DNA of 64,000 bases from CAZMGV01 sp964621525 [NCBI: uncultured bacterium] (GCA_964621525.1 CAZUMS010000003.1:1-64000), one strand, 5' to 3'. Shown: positions 51,694 to 60,692, counted from the first letter of the stretch. Made by a program: numbers and translations. The notes: generated by a model not told the origin, from the letters alone.

Positions 51694-52115
51694 GCCTCTA
51701 CAGCAATCCCGGACAGGCGATCGAAACCCTCACCGTGCAGGTGATGACAGGCAGCGTGCGGTGGGTGTTTCCGTTGTCGGGCGTAAAATCGTTCGTCGAG
51801 ATCCAGGCGGTCTATCCGCTCCCGCCGCCAGCCGCCTGGGACGGTCTCGTCCGGATCGACGGAGCGGCCTACTGTATCAGGATATTGAGGGAGGCGGGTG
51901 GCGACCCCGTGCCCGCAGTTCCTTTCAAGGGCTGCCTGATCGAGCGCGGACGGATCCCGGTGGTTCTCGGCTTCGAGAAGTTCGTGACCGGGCGGGGCCC
52001 GGAGGAGTTCGAGCCGGTGCCCGAAGGCAGCGGGCCGTTTCCCGGCGTCACGGGCCGGACCGTCCTCCCCGGTGGACCCTGCTACCATATCGACACCGGT
52101 AAATTGATCGTTTAG
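51690..52115 (+). CDS. Short CheW-like/unknown protein (coupled to 51172 gene)
   Basis: A 141-residue protein from the ATG overlapping the previous stop (ATGA). The sequence 'ETLTVQVMTGSVRWVFPLSGVKSFVEIQAVYPLP', 'AAYCIRILREAGGDPVPAVPFKG' and the end 'GGPCYHIDTGKLIV' have the strand order and terminal pattern of CheW-type domains, but similarity is weak. It may be a second scaffold domain paired with the product of the 51172 gene. The receiver gene at 52222 follows about 100 bases later, so a small signalling or polarity module is possible. Confidence 0.45.
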   Translation: MSLYSNPGQAIETLTVQVMTGSVRWVFPLSGVKSFVEIQAVYPLPPPAAWDGLVRIDGAAYCIRILREAGGDPVPAVPFKGCLIERGRIPVVLGFEKFVTGRGPEEFEPVPEGSGPFPGVTGRTVLPGGPCYHIDTGKLIV

Positions 52116-52221
52116 AGTCCCCTCACTGACGTCCCATGAGGTCCCTGCACCCGGAGGCCGCGAGGGTTTTTAGGCCCCCCAAAGCCCTGGTTGCGGGAAC
52201 CGCCCGGAACAGGTGTAACGC

Positions 52222-53487
52222 ATGCCGAAGAAAATCCTGGTCGCCGACGATTCCGTCACCATCCAGCGGGCCGTCCAGATCACCTTTTCAAACCAGCCGG
52301 ATTTCACCGTCGAGTTCGCCAGGGACGGGGACGAGGCGCTCGCGAAGTTCAAGGCATCGAAACCCGATGCCGTCGTCGCCGACGTCGTGATGCCGAAGAA
52401 GAACGGTTACGACGTCGCCGAGGCGCTCAAGGGCCAGGGCGTGCCGGTGGTGCTGCTCAAGGTCAACTCCGAACCCTACAACGATGCCCGTGCGGCCGCC
52501 GCCGGAGTTGTCGAGGCGGTGCCGAAGCCCTTCGAAACGACGGCCCTCGTAGACGCCGTGAAGAACGCCATCGCCAAAGGCGCGGGCAAGGGCGCACCCG
52601 CCCCTGCCGCCGCGAAGCCCGCTGCTGCCCCGGCGGCGCCCAAACCGGTGGCTCCGGCACCTGCGGCGGCGAAGCCTGCGCCCGCCAAGGCGCCGGTTTC
52701 CCTCGAAGAAGAGACCGATTCGTGGGATCTCGGCGAACCCGAAGCAGCCCCCGCCCCCGTGGCGGCCAAGGCTCCGGCTCCCGCGAAACCCGCCGCTCCT
52801 GTTCTCAAAGCTCCGCCTCCCTCGCCGCCCAAGCCGGCGCCAAAAGCGGTCGAGGAAGACTCGTGGGATCTTGGCGAACCGGAGGCTCCGGCAGCAGCCG
52901 CATCCCTCGAAGCCGAAGTCGAAGTCTCCGTCGAGACGGCGGCGGAGTCCCCCGCCTGGGATCTCGGCGAGACGGAAGCCGTTCCGGCTGAGACCGAAGC
53001 CGAAGTCGAGGTCGAACTGGCGGCCAGCGGCGGCGACATGTGGGATCTAGGCGAAACTGAAGCCGCCCCGGCCGTTCCCCCCGCGTCGATTGCGCCGTCC
53101 TTCGGACGCCAGGCTCCGGCGGCCGAGGTGGAAGTCGAACTGGCCTCGGACGGCGGCGATACCTGGGATCTCGGCGAGCCAGAAGCTGCTCCGCCCGCTC
53201 CCGCGACGCCACAGAAAATTCCGGTGACTCCGCCCCCCGCGCCGCCGCCAGCTGCCCGTGCGGCTCCGGTTGCTCCGGCGGCAAAATCTGCCCCCGCCGC
53301 CCCCGCCACCGCCGTTCAGGTCAATGCCGCCCAGATCGAAGCGGCCGTGCGACAGGCGATCGAGCTGGCGCTCAAGCCCATGATCGACGAATCCGTGAAG
53401 CGGATCTCGAAGGCGATTACCGACGAGTTCCCGAAGATCGCCGAACGGCTGATCCAGAACGAGATCGACCGGCTCAAGGAAGGCTGA
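52222..53487 (+). CDS. Receiver protein with five WDLGE repeats and a C-terminal helix
   Basis: A 421-residue protein. The receiver (1-120) has 'ILVADDSVT', Asp in 'AVVADVVMPKKNG' and Lys in 'AVPKPF'. Residues ~125-340 are Ala/Pro-rich and contain five copies of a motif W-D-L-G-E-(P/T)-E-A: DSWDLGEPEAAP, DSWDLGEPEAPA, PAWDLGETEAVP, DMWDLGETEAAP and DTWDLGEPEAAP. The C-terminal ~65 residues form helices ending 'FPKIAERLIQNEIDRLKEG', typical of deltaproteobacterial receiver proteins. The overall layout (receiver, Pro-rich spacer, acidic end) recalls the Myxococcus polarity protein RomR, a comparison only. The repeats are probably short binding motifs for a partner protein. Confidence 0.85.
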   Translation: MPKKILVADDSVTIQRAVQITFSNQPDFTVEFARDGDEALAKFKASKPDAVVADVVMPKKNGYDVAEALKGQGVPVVLLKVNSEPYNDARAAAAGVVEAVPKPFETTALVDAVKNAIAKGAGKGAPAPAAAKPAAAPAAPKPVAPAPAAAKPAPAKAPVSLEEETDSWDLGEPEAAPAPVAAKAPAPAKPAAPVLKAPPPSPPKPAPKAVEEDSWDLGEPEAPAAAASLEAEVEVSVETAAESPAWDLGETEAVPAETEAEVEVELAASGGDMWDLGETEAAPAVPPASIAPSFGRQAPAAEVEVELASDGGDTWDLGEPEAAPPAPATPQKIPVTPPPAPPPAARAAPVAPAAKSAPAAPATAVQVNAAQIEAAVRQAIELALKPMIDESVKRISKAITDEFPKIAERLIQNEIDRLKEG

Positions 53488-53671
53488 GCCCTTCCCGGCG
53501 GCCTGGACATTCCGGCGACCGGCGGTTTCTTCACCCGGTCCGGCACCGGACGCGGGCTCCCGGGATCAACCTTCATTTTATTTCCAGTTGCCCCGGCTCC
53601 GATTGTCCGGCACAATCCCGACTGACGCGAGTGTCATTTTGTTAATGCGTTGACCAAACGGGAGATATCCG

Positions 53672-55171
53672 ATGGCAGGGAACGGTTCGGCGGGTACAGG
53701 CAACGGCGGGGAACTCCCCTTCCCGACAGTGGCCATCATCGGCACCGGCTTCGGCGGCCTGTGCATGGCGATCAAGCTGAAGGAGGCCGGTTACAACTCC
53801 TTCACCATTTTCGAGAGGGCCTCCCGCGTCGGCGGAACCTGGCGGGATAACAGTTACCCCGGCGCCGCCTGCGACATCCCTTCCCATCTCTATTCGTACT
53901 CGTTCGAGCCCAAGTCGGACTGGACCCGGGGATTCCCCGAGCAGAAGGAAATCCTCGAATACATAGAGCACTGCGTCCGCAAGTACGGCCTCGAACCGCA
54001 CATCCAGTTCAATTCGGAGATCGAATCCTGTTCTTTCGACGAGCAGACGGGTCTCTGGACCGTGCGGACAAAGGGCGGCGAGATCCACAAGGCCCACGCG
54101 CTTGTGGCCGGTACAGGTCAGCTGAACCGTCCGGCGTATCCGAAGATCAAGGGGATCGACAGCTTCGAGGGTACCCAGTTTCACTCCGCCCGCTGGAACC
54201 ACGAGCACAGGCTCCGTGGCCGGAGCGTCGCCGTCATCGGCACAGGTGCAAGCGCCATCCAGTTCATCCCGCCCGTCGCCGAACAGGCGAAACAGCTTTA
54301 TGTGTTCCAGCGGACACCTCCCTATATCCTCGAAAAGCCGGACCGGGCGTTCATGGAGTTCGAGAAGTCGGTCTTCAGAAAGGTGCCGGCCGTGCGGGAA
54401 TTCTACCGGCAGCGCATCTACTGGAGTCTCGAGACCCGGTTCTCGGCGCTCGCCCAGAAGAGCTTCCTGTCGGATCTCGTGACCCACGCCGCGATCCAGC
54501 ATCTGGAAAACCAGGTGAAGCTCCCCGAACTCCGGAAAAAACTCACGCCCGACTACCCGCTCGGCTGCAAGCGGATCCTGATCTCCAACGATTTCTATCC
54601 GGCGATGCAGCGGCCGAACGTGGAACTCGTGACCGATTCCATCGACCGGATCACGAAAAACTCGATCATCACGAAGGACGGCATCGAGCGAGAAGTGGAT
54701 ACGGTCATTTACGGCACCGGCTTCCAGACGACCGGCTTCCTCGCGCCCATGAAGATCACCGGGCTCGGGGGCCGCGACCTGAACGACACCTGGAGGGATG
54801 GCGCGGAAGCCTACTACGGCGTGACCGTAACGGACTTCCCGAACCTGTTCATCCTCTACGGACCGAACACGAACCTCGGCCACAACTCGATCATCTTCAT
54901 GATCGAGTGCCAGGTCCATTACACGATGCAGTGCCTCAAGCGCCTTGTCAGCCGCCGCCTCAAGTACCTGGATCCCTCGCCCGACGCCATGCGCCAGTAC
55001 AACGAGTGGGTGCAGCGCCGCCACGGCAAGCTCGTCTGGAGCTCCGGCTGCGAGAGCTGGTACAAGAACGAGGCCGGCAAGGTGACGAACAACTGGCCGG
55101 GCTACACCGTGACCTACTGGCGGCGCACCCGCCGCCCTGACTTCGGGAGCTACCGCGAAGTGCTCCAGTAA
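53672..55171 (+). CDS. Flavin-containing (Baeyer-Villiger-type) monooxygenase
   Basis: A 499-residue FAD and NADPH-dependent monooxygenase. It has an FAD GxGxxG site ('IIGTGFGGLCMAIKLKEAG'), 'RVGGTWRDNSYPGAACDIPSHLYSYSF', the Baeyer-Villiger fingerprint FxGxxxHxxxW in 'FEGTQFHSARWNHE', and a second GxGxS/A site for NADPH ('VAVIGTGASAIQFIPPV'). The terminal part ('NLFILYGPNTNLGHNSIIFMIE') is typical of the class. It likely inserts oxygen into ketones or oxidises related substrates; the actual substrate is unknown. The gene stands alone, with a hairpin downstream. A start at 53672 has GGGAGA upstream. Confidence 0.93.
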   Translation: MAGNGSAGTGNGGELPFPTVAIIGTGFGGLCMAIKLKEAGYNSFTIFERASRVGGTWRDNSYPGAACDIPSHLYSYSFEPKSDWTRGFPEQKEILEYIEHCVRKYGLEPHIQFNSEIESCSFDEQTGLWTVRTKGGEIHKAHALVAGTGQLNRPAYPKIKGIDSFEGTQFHSARWNHEHRLRGRSVAVIGTGASAIQFIPPVAEQAKQLYVFQRTPPYILEKPDRAFMEFEKSVFRKVPAVREFYRQRIYWSLETRFSALAQKSFLSDLVTHAAIQHLENQVKLPELRKKLTPDYPLGCKRILISNDFYPAMQRPNVELVTDSIDRITKNSIITKDGIEREVDTVIYGTGFQTTGFLAPMKITGLGGRDLNDTWRDGAEAYYGVTVTDFPNLFILYGPNTNLGHNSIIFMIECQVHYTMQCLKRLVSRRLKYLDPSPDAMRQYNEWVQRRHGKLVWSSGCESWYKNEAGKVTNNWPGYTVTYWRRTRRPDFGSYREVLQ

Positions 55172-55201
55172 AGTGACGTCCGGTTTGCCGCTTTAAAACA
55201 C

Positions 55202-55237
55202 CCGGGGGCGGCGCCTTTTAATCGGCGCCGCCCCCGG
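55202..55237. terminator. Strong palindromic hairpin after the monooxygenase gene
   Basis: A perfect 14-base stem (CCGGGGGCGGCGCC/GGCGCCGCCCCCGG, arms 55202-55215 and 55224-55237) with loop TTTTAATC. It follows the monooxygenase stop by 30 bases and precedes, in the other direction, the stop of the 55301 gene. T-runs are weak on both sides (GTGTTTTAAAG on the minus strand), so it may be a bidirectional terminator. Confidence 0.6.
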
Positions 55238-55300
55238 TGTGTTCTGAGGAGGAGGGGAGAGAAGAGAAAGGACGTCAGGGACTCTTTGAAAATCTTCCGG

Positions 55301-55636
55301 TCAATGGACTGCGGCCAGCACGGTCCGGAGGCGGTCCGACAGGCGGGTCCCGCTTGGCAGCACGCCGGCGGCCCTGGACGGCGAAGCCTCGAATGCCTCG
55401 TCGTCCGCGCCCACTACAATCACATGGGTACGCTCGGCCAGCGCCTCGACCGTCTCCGAATCGATTCTGGCGTTCTCGACCATGACCCAGTCGTAGGTCC
55501 GCCGCCGCACGGCATCGAGCACTCCGCCGTCGTTCCCATCACGAAGCGAATCGATGCAGACCTGTCCGTAGAGCAGCACCTGGAGCGCCGCCACCACACT
55601 GGGATCCGAGCCCGCGATCAGCCCTCGTTTCATCAC
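55301..55636 (-). CDS. Receiver-like orphan protein, degenerate
   Basis: A 111-residue protein starting with GTG-ATG at 55636; AAGGAGA lies six bases upstream. It looks like a short receiver fold ('RGLIAGSDPSVVAALQVLL', 'RTYDWVMVENARIDSETVEAL', 'THVIVVGADDEAFEAS', 'VLPSGTRLSDRLRTVL'), but the phospho-acceptor Asp position has Glu ('VMVENAR') and the Lys is absent, so it should not be phosphorylated in the usual way. It may be a constitutively active-like receiver, as acidic residues can mimic phosphate. No partner is adjacent: it stands alone between the monooxygenase and the lipoprotein genes. Confidence 0.55.
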   Translation of the reverse strand: MMKRGLIAGSDPSVVAALQVLLYGQVCIDSLRDGNDGGVLDAVRRRTYDWVMVENARIDSETVEALAERTHVIVVGADDEAFEASPSRAAGVLPSGTRLSDRLRTVLAAVH

Positions 55637-56177
55637 GACTGTCTCCTTGCCGGGACCGGCAGCGCGTTTCTATAACTGCTCCACTGCCGTTCTCTGCCCT
55701 AACAAATACACAACTCGTGCCAGAAAACCGCCGCGCGGGTTAAATGTGGATAACGGAGAAAACCCTTCTGGTAACAGCCGCTTACCGGGCCTGCGTCAAT
55801 ACGCCTGTTTACCTGTATCTTTTTGGTGTGAGCGTTGCCCCGTGCCCGGATCACAGGGTGTAATCCTGCGCAGACACCTGTCTGCAAACGGCACGCAAGC
55901 GTTGCGGGGTCTTGTGAATCTCCGCTCACAGTTGTTGACAAGGGTCCACCCCCTGCTGGGCGGCAAAACGTGCGTCAGGTCACATGTAACCTGTTGAAAT
56001 CCAAGGCTTATCAGCCCCCAACAAACGTGACTTGCATCGCTTCACATGGGAATTTTGGAGTGGTATGGTATTTGGGCTTCCGGGGGGACGCCGATTCAAC
56101 CGATATAGTGCGACCTGCCGGAACCGCTGGCTGCGGGCCAGTGGTGGACTTTTATGTTCACGGGAGAAGAAGCCGTC
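55637..56177. other. 541-base spacer without a supported gene
   Basis: Open frames here are short, overlap each other on both strands and lack ribosome binding sites or recognisable domains. Base composition is lower in GC than in the neighbours. It should hold the promoters of the divergent genes at 55636 and 56178, but no clear -24/-12 or -35/-10 pair was found. Confidence 0.5.
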
Positions 56178-58151
56178 ATGAAGATAAAGCACAGTCGCTC
56201 GATCTGGAAAACCGTCGCGCTTTCAGCCGCCGCCCTGCTTGTTGCGGCGGGCTGCGAATCTCCCCAGGAGTCCGGCACCGCCCAGGTTCCGATCAACGTC
56301 CTCCTGAAACCAGCGGGCATATCTGCCGCCGCGCTGTCGCCGACCGTGAATGATCTCTGTGAAAGCGCCGCACTTCCTGAATATGTGCGGTTCCGGTTCA
56401 CCGACGTCAATGGCGAACAGGCGCTCGAGCGCTACTACGAAGGGCTCCTCACCGAAGAGGATCTGGCCAATACCGGCGGCTTCGTGAAAACTCCCGATGA
56501 TCTCCCGTACCGCGAGATCGTCTATGTGAATCCCTATATTGACCCCCTCCCCTACGAAGGTAATGCCGAGGTGGTGGGCAGCCTTTTTGAGCAATCTTCT
56601 TCCGGCCTCTCGGGTGTCTTCCTGTTGCCCAAAACCCGCCTCCGTATCGAGTTCACCGCCTGGACCCGTCCGGCCATTGAGGACGGTATTTATTCCGTGA
56701 CGCCGCAGTTCTGTCAGGGCGAGACCGATATCGAGATTACCGGCGATGACGAAGTGACTATCGAGGGCAATCGCGCGGAAACCGCCGAGGTCGATGTGAG
56801 CGTCCGGATGAACGGCAACACCGATGGCCCGGCCCCGTTCGCCTATTTCGCCCTTGTGGATTTCGATACCGGTTACGGTTTCCCTGTTCGCACGATCGCC
56901 GACGACGAGTTCGTGGACCCCTACAGCAATTTTTCGGTGGACAACGCGAACGTGATCCCGGAAGTCCCGGTGGGTCGCGACTATACATTCGTCGCCTGGC
57001 ATCCGGGCCGCTATCCGTACGGCGGCAACGGCGGCTTCATCACGGAGATCCAGAACACCGGCAAATACGAGGTGGATGAGATCGATGACCTGACCACCGA
57101 AGGCGGCAGCGCCTCGGTGAACATCAACCTGTCGCAGGACCAGCCGCTCATTTTCTTCGGAATTGATGAAGATGCACCTAGAGGGATTCCAACAGTTGCA
57201 ATTTCCGCCGATGATCGCTCGAAAAGCGCTTCGGACGAGGCCGAGAGGGCCGAAAAGTTCAAGGGTGCCCTCGATGTCATCGGCGCCATCAAGATCTGCA
57301 ATCTCGCCGACGGTGACGAATACAACGCTGGCTACTCTATCAATGACTATGACTGTGCTACTGGCAATTTGGCAGAGCCCATGCTGACGCCGCCCGAAAT
57401 GGCTTTTGTCAGCGGCGCTTACGGCTATGAATATAGCTCCAATTCCGGGTTCGCCCTCGAACGGACCGAGGCGCTCGCCGATAAGGACTTCTTTATATCA
57501 GAAGAAGGACTGACCATTACGGCCAATGCAACCTATGGGTATGTGTCTATACCAGTGCCTGATCCCGACCGTTCCTCGGGCCGCGGCCTCGACACCAACG
57601 TCATTCAGCCGGACTGGGGTGTGGGCCTTGCACGGTCGTTCTGTGTCTATACCAAGTACGTTGCCGGCATTGAGGCGAAGTTCACCTCCGCCCGCCTGTT
57701 CGACGATCCTTCCAGCAAGATCTCCGAGGCGAACCTGTACCAGTCCCAGGATTCCGCCGTGAAGAACGGTCTCTGCCGCGCCGACAGCGAAAGCGCCACG
57801 ATCCTGAACCCCGGCATCTCGCTCCGGAACGGTGTCTTCTTCCAGACCCGCCGGAACCTGGCCCCGGCGAACTTCACCGGCACGTTCAATAACAACGATT
57901 CCAATAATTTCGGCTTCACTGTTCCGCCGGGCTTCGACGTCATCATCGTACCCGAGCCCGGCGACGGCCAGCGGCCACACTTCGACCCCCCCGCCATCTT
58001 CTGCGATGACGGGGCCTGCTTCGGCGAAGCCCTGTGTAGTTTTGCCGCTGGCCAGGAAATGCGCGCCTACAGCGTGGGCCCGAACGAGGTCCCATCGCTT
58101 GAGTTCCTTTCCCTGACAGTGGGCGTGGGCTCGGAAGACGCCTGTTTCTGA
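56178..58151 (+). CDS. Large lipoprotein of unknown function
   Basis: A 657-residue protein. The start at 56178 (MKIKHSRSIWKTVALSAAAL) begins the signal peptide, which ends in lipobox VAAGC; GGGAGAAG lies upstream. The mature part is acidic and aromatic, with strand-rich segments such as 'PFAYFALVDFDTGYGFPVRTI', 'GRDYTFVAWHPGRYPYGGNGG' and 'NFGFTVPPGFDVIIVPEPGDG', and two Cys-containing regions near the C-terminus ('FCDDGACFGEALCSF'). I recognise no family. It may be an outer-membrane or surface protein with beta-sandwich domains. It is monocistronic, with a strong terminator downstream. Codon use includes some less GC-rich patches, which may hint at transfer, but this was not computed. Confidence 0.7.
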   Translation: MKIKHSRSIWKTVALSAAALLVAAGCESPQESGTAQVPINVLLKPAGISAAALSPTVNDLCESAALPEYVRFRFTDVNGEQALERYYEGLLTEEDLANTGGFVKTPDDLPYREIVYVNPYIDPLPYEGNAEVVGSLFEQSSSGLSGVFLLPKTRLRIEFTAWTRPAIEDGIYSVTPQFCQGETDIEITGDDEVTIEGNRAETAEVDVSVRMNGNTDGPAPFAYFALVDFDTGYGFPVRTIADDEFVDPYSNFSVDNANVIPEVPVGRDYTFVAWHPGRYPYGGNGGFITEIQNTGKYEVDEIDDLTTEGGSASVNINLSQDQPLIFFGIDEDAPRGIPTVAISADDRSKSASDEAERAEKFKGALDVIGAIKICNLADGDEYNAGYSINDYDCATGNLAEPMLTPPEMAFVSGAYGYEYSSNSGFALERTEALADKDFFISEEGLTITANATYGYVSIPVPDPDRSSGRGLDTNVIQPDWGVGLARSFCVYTKYVAGIEAKFTSARLFDDPSSKISEANLYQSQDSAVKNGLCRADSESATILNPGISLRNGVFFQTRRNLAPANFTGTFNNNDSNNFGFTVPPGFDVIIVPEPGDGQRPHFDPPAIFCDDGACFGEALCSFAAGQEMRAYSVGPNEVPSLEFLSLTVGVGSEDACF

Positions 58152-58173
58152 CGCCGCCGTCCTGATTCAGCCG

Positions 58174-58206
58174 GAACGGGCTCCCAATGAGGAGCCCGTT
58201 CTGTTT
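58174..58206 (+). terminator. Rho-independent terminator after the 56178 gene
   Basis: A perfect 11-base stem (GAACGGGCTCC/GGAGCCCGTTC, arms 58174-58184 and 58191-58201) with a 6-base loop, followed by TGTTT, lies 22 bases after the stop codon. Confidence 0.8.
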
Positions 58207-58293
58207 CAGGGTCGGCTCCGCCGCGCTTGATTTCCCCGGTGCGGGCCGGAATCGTCACAGCCTCAGGGCCACAACGCCCGGCGGAGGATACCC

Positions 58294-58785
58294 ATGCCGT
58301 CGTTCGACATCGTCAGCGAGATCAACCTGCAGGAGCTGGACAACGCCCTCAATCAGGCGCGCAAGGAACTTCAGCAGCGGTTCGACCTCAAGGACTCAGG
58401 CAGCGAGATCGCCGACGATATGAAGGAAAAGGTCATCACCATTTCCTCGGGCAGCGATTTTACGCTGAAACAGGTGACCGGCATCCTGGAGAACAAGCTC
58501 GCCAAGCGGAGTGTGCCGATCCAGAACTTCGAGTACCTTCCGGTAGAGAAGGCGGCCGGCTCCAGCGTGCGCCAGAAGATCCGCGTGAAAACCGGTATCG
58601 ACAAGGAGCCTGCCAAGGAGATCGTGAAGGCCGTGAAGGATTCGGGCCTCAAGCTGCAGGCCTCGATCATGGACAACCAGGTTCGCGTCACCGGGAAAAA
58701 GCGGGACGACCTGCAGGAATGCATCGCGCTGCTCAAGGGAAAGCCGTTCGGCCTTGCCCTCCAGTTCACGAACTTCAGGGAGTGA
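58294..58785 (+). CDS. yajQ: YajQ family nucleotide-binding protein
   Basis: A 163-residue protein of typical YajQ length. It begins MPSFDIVSEINLQELDNALNQ and continues with 'QQRFDLKDSGSEI', 'GSDFTLKQVTGILENKLAKR', 'KEIVKAVKDSGLKLQASI' and the terminal 'GKPFGLALQFTNFRE', all conserved. Members bind nucleotides; a Xanthomonas member binds c-di-GMP and acts with a transcription factor. Here two GGDEF proteins in the window make a c-di-GMP role plausible but unproven. The stop is three bases before the TTG start of the oxidoreductase gene, so the two are probably co-transcribed. Confidence 0.94.
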   Translation: MPSFDIVSEINLQELDNALNQARKELQQRFDLKDSGSEIADDMKEKVITISSGSDFTLKQVTGILENKLAKRSVPIQNFEYLPVEKAAGSSVRQKIRVKTGIDKEPAKEIVKAVKDSGLKLQASIMDNQVRVTGKKRDDLQECIALLKGKPFGLALQFTNFRE

Positions 58786-58788
58786 TCC

Positions 58789-60018
58789 TTGCCGCTGTTC
58801 GCCACGGGCCAGCCCGCCCGAATCGTTATCGCCGGGGGGGGCTACGCCGGACTCCATGCGGCGGCGGGGCTTGCTGCGCGCCTCGATCCCGGCCGGGCCC
58901 GGCTTACGGTCGTGCAGCCGGGTCTGCGCTTCGTGGACATCTGCCGCCTGCATGAGGCGGCCCTCGATCCTGTCAGCATTTCCTATTCTCTTCAGGATAT
59001 CCTGGGCCGCCTGCCGGTGGACCTGATCGACGGCTCGGTTCAGGAAGTGGACCGGAGCCGCCATACGCTCACGCTGGATGCTTACGGGCACCCGGCCGAC
59101 CTCCCGTGGGACTATCTGGTGCTGGCCGGGGGATCGGGGCCCGCCGATTTCGGAATCCCCGGCGTCCGCGAACACGCCCTCCCGCTGAAAACGGCCGACG
59201 ACGCCGAACGGATCCGGGCGCAGCTCGCCGAGGTCCGCCGGCTCGGCCCGTCGGCCACCGCCGTTGTCGCGGGAGCAGGACTCACGGGCGTCGAAATGGC
59301 GTCGGAGATCGCCGCCCGCTGGAACCGGATTCCGGTCCGCCGGAGACCCCAGGTAATCCTTGTGGATACCGCCGCGCGGCTTCTGCCCCTGAGCCATGAG
59401 GATGCGGCGGATTACTCGCACCAGTGGTTCCGCAGGAACGGTGTCCGGATCCGGCTTTCCTCGCCCATCGCGGCGGTGGAGAAAGACCGGCTCGTCTTCC
59501 GCGACGGCAGCGCCCAGCCGGCCGAAGCCATAATCTGGTGCGCGGGAATCCGGGTGCCGCCCATGACGGGCCTGGAAGATCTTTACACGGGACCTGGCGG
59601 CCGAATCCCAGTCTCGGAGACACTCGAAACTGCTTCCCCCGGCATCTTCGCCATCGGCGATCAGGCGGCTCTCGCAGGCCGCGATGGAACGCCCGTCCCT
59701 CCGAGGGCCATGTACGCCTGCCAGATGGGAGACAGCCTCGCCGGAATCCTCTCAGCCCGGCTCCGGGGAAAATCCCCGCGTCCCTTCCGCCCGCAGGATC
59801 AGGGCGAGCTGCTCTCTCTTGGGCGGCTGGACGGAGCCGGTTACGTGCGGGCCGGATCGCGCCGGATTCCGGTTTACGGCAAGGCCGCTGCAGCGATGAA
59901 GGCGGCTTCGCTCCAGGCGCATCTCTTCCGTCTCATGGGCGAGCTCCGCCGCCCCATCCTGCCCGAGGGTTCGCTGATCGGCGATGTCCTCGGACGCCTG
60001 CGGGGCGGAACCCGCTGA
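58789..60018 (+). CDS. NDH-2-like FAD-dependent NAD(P)H oxidoreductase
   Basis: A 409-residue flavoprotein. The TTG start at 58789 follows AGGGAG. An N-terminal FAD site reads 'IVIAGGGYAGLHAAAGLAAR', a second Rossmann site for NAD(P)H reads 'ATAVVAGAGLTGVEMASEIAARW', and 'PGIFAIGDQAALAGRDGTPVPP' is the late FAD contact found in type II NADH dehydrogenases and related enzymes. No C-terminal membrane helix is obvious, so the substrate could be quinone (NDH-2-like) or sulfide/ferredoxin-type partners. It shares a one-base overlap (TGATG) with the next gene, the RibD-type reductase. Confidence 0.9.
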   Translation: MPLFATGQPARIVIAGGGYAGLHAAAGLAARLDPGRARLTVVQPGLRFVDICRLHEAALDPVSISYSLQDILGRLPVDLIDGSVQEVDRSRHTLTLDAYGHPADLPWDYLVLAGGSGPADFGIPGVREHALPLKTADDAERIRAQLAEVRRLGPSATAVVAGAGLTGVEMASEIAARWNRIPVRRRPQVILVDTAARLLPLSHEDAADYSHQWFRRNGVRIRLSSPIAAVEKDRLVFRDGSAQPAEAIIWCAGIRVPPMTGLEDLYTGPGGRIPVSETLETASPGIFAIGDQAALAGRDGTPVPPRAMYACQMGDSLAGILSARLRGKSPRPFRPQDQGELLSLGRLDGAGYVRAGSRRIPVYGKAAAAMKAASLQAHLFRLMGELRRPILPEGSLIGDVLGRLRGGTR

Positions 60019-60692
60019 TGGACCGGCCTTACACGAACGCGATTCTCGCTGTGAGCCTGGACGGCAAGATCACGACTGCCGAAGGCGGCCCGCCGCGCTT
60101 CGCCTCAAAAACCGACAAACGTCATCTCATGGAGCAGCGGGCGCGGGCGGACGCGGTGCTCCTGGGCGGCGCGAGCGTCCGGAACGAAAATCCCCGGCTT
60201 GTCGTGGGAAAACGCTTCGAGACCGAACGCCGACGCCGGGGCCAGTCCCTTCAGCCGATGGTGGCGGTGGTGAGCGCGAGCGGCAACCTCGGGCCGGACC
60301 CGAGGTTTCTCCAGACTCAAGGTGAAGTCCGCCTCTATACGTCCACGCAGAGCCGCGGCCCCCGCAACCATCTGCCCGGCCTGGAAGTGATCCGGATGCC
60401 CGCCGGAAAAGACGGGGAACTCCCGCTCGGCCGGATCGTCGCCGGCCTCTGGAACTCGGGCGTACGGAAACTCCAGTGCGAGGGCGGCGGGGAACTTGTC
60501 CAGCGGATGCTCCGCCTCGATCTCATCGACGAGCTTTCGCTCACGATCTGCCCGGTAGTCATCGGCGGCCGCACGACGCCGTCGGCTGCCGGTGGTTCGG
60601 GTTTCAGCCTCGCGGAGATCGCGCGGTTCGGCCTCGTATCGGTCCGCCGGACGGGTAATGAGCTGTATACGGTTTACCGCCGGAACAGATGA
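60018..60692 (+). CDS. RibD C-terminal-type NADPH reductase
   Basis: A 224-residue protein of the RibD C-terminal (pyrimidine reductase/dihydrofolate reductase-like) superfamily: 'NAILAVSLDGKITTAEGGP', 'ARADAVLLGGASVRNENPRLV', 'VRKLQCEGGGELVQRMLRLDLIDELSLTICPVVIGG'. It lacks the N-terminal deaminase domain of bifunctional RibD, so it may be the reductase step of riboflavin synthesis, or a related reductase acting on other substrates. The deaminase is not in the window. It starts within the previous stop codon and ends 13 bases from the convergent ispA stop. Confidence 0.88.
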   Translation: MDRPYTNAILAVSLDGKITTAEGGPPRFASKTDKRHLMEQRARADAVLLGGASVRNENPRLVVGKRFETERRRRGQSLQPMVAVVSASGNLGPDPRFLQTQGEVRLYTSTQSRGPRNHLPGLEVIRMPAGKDGELPLGRIVAGLWNSGVRKLQCEGGGELVQRMLRLDLIDELSLTICPVVIGGRTTPSAAGGSGFSLAEIARFGLVSVRRTGNELYTVYRRNR

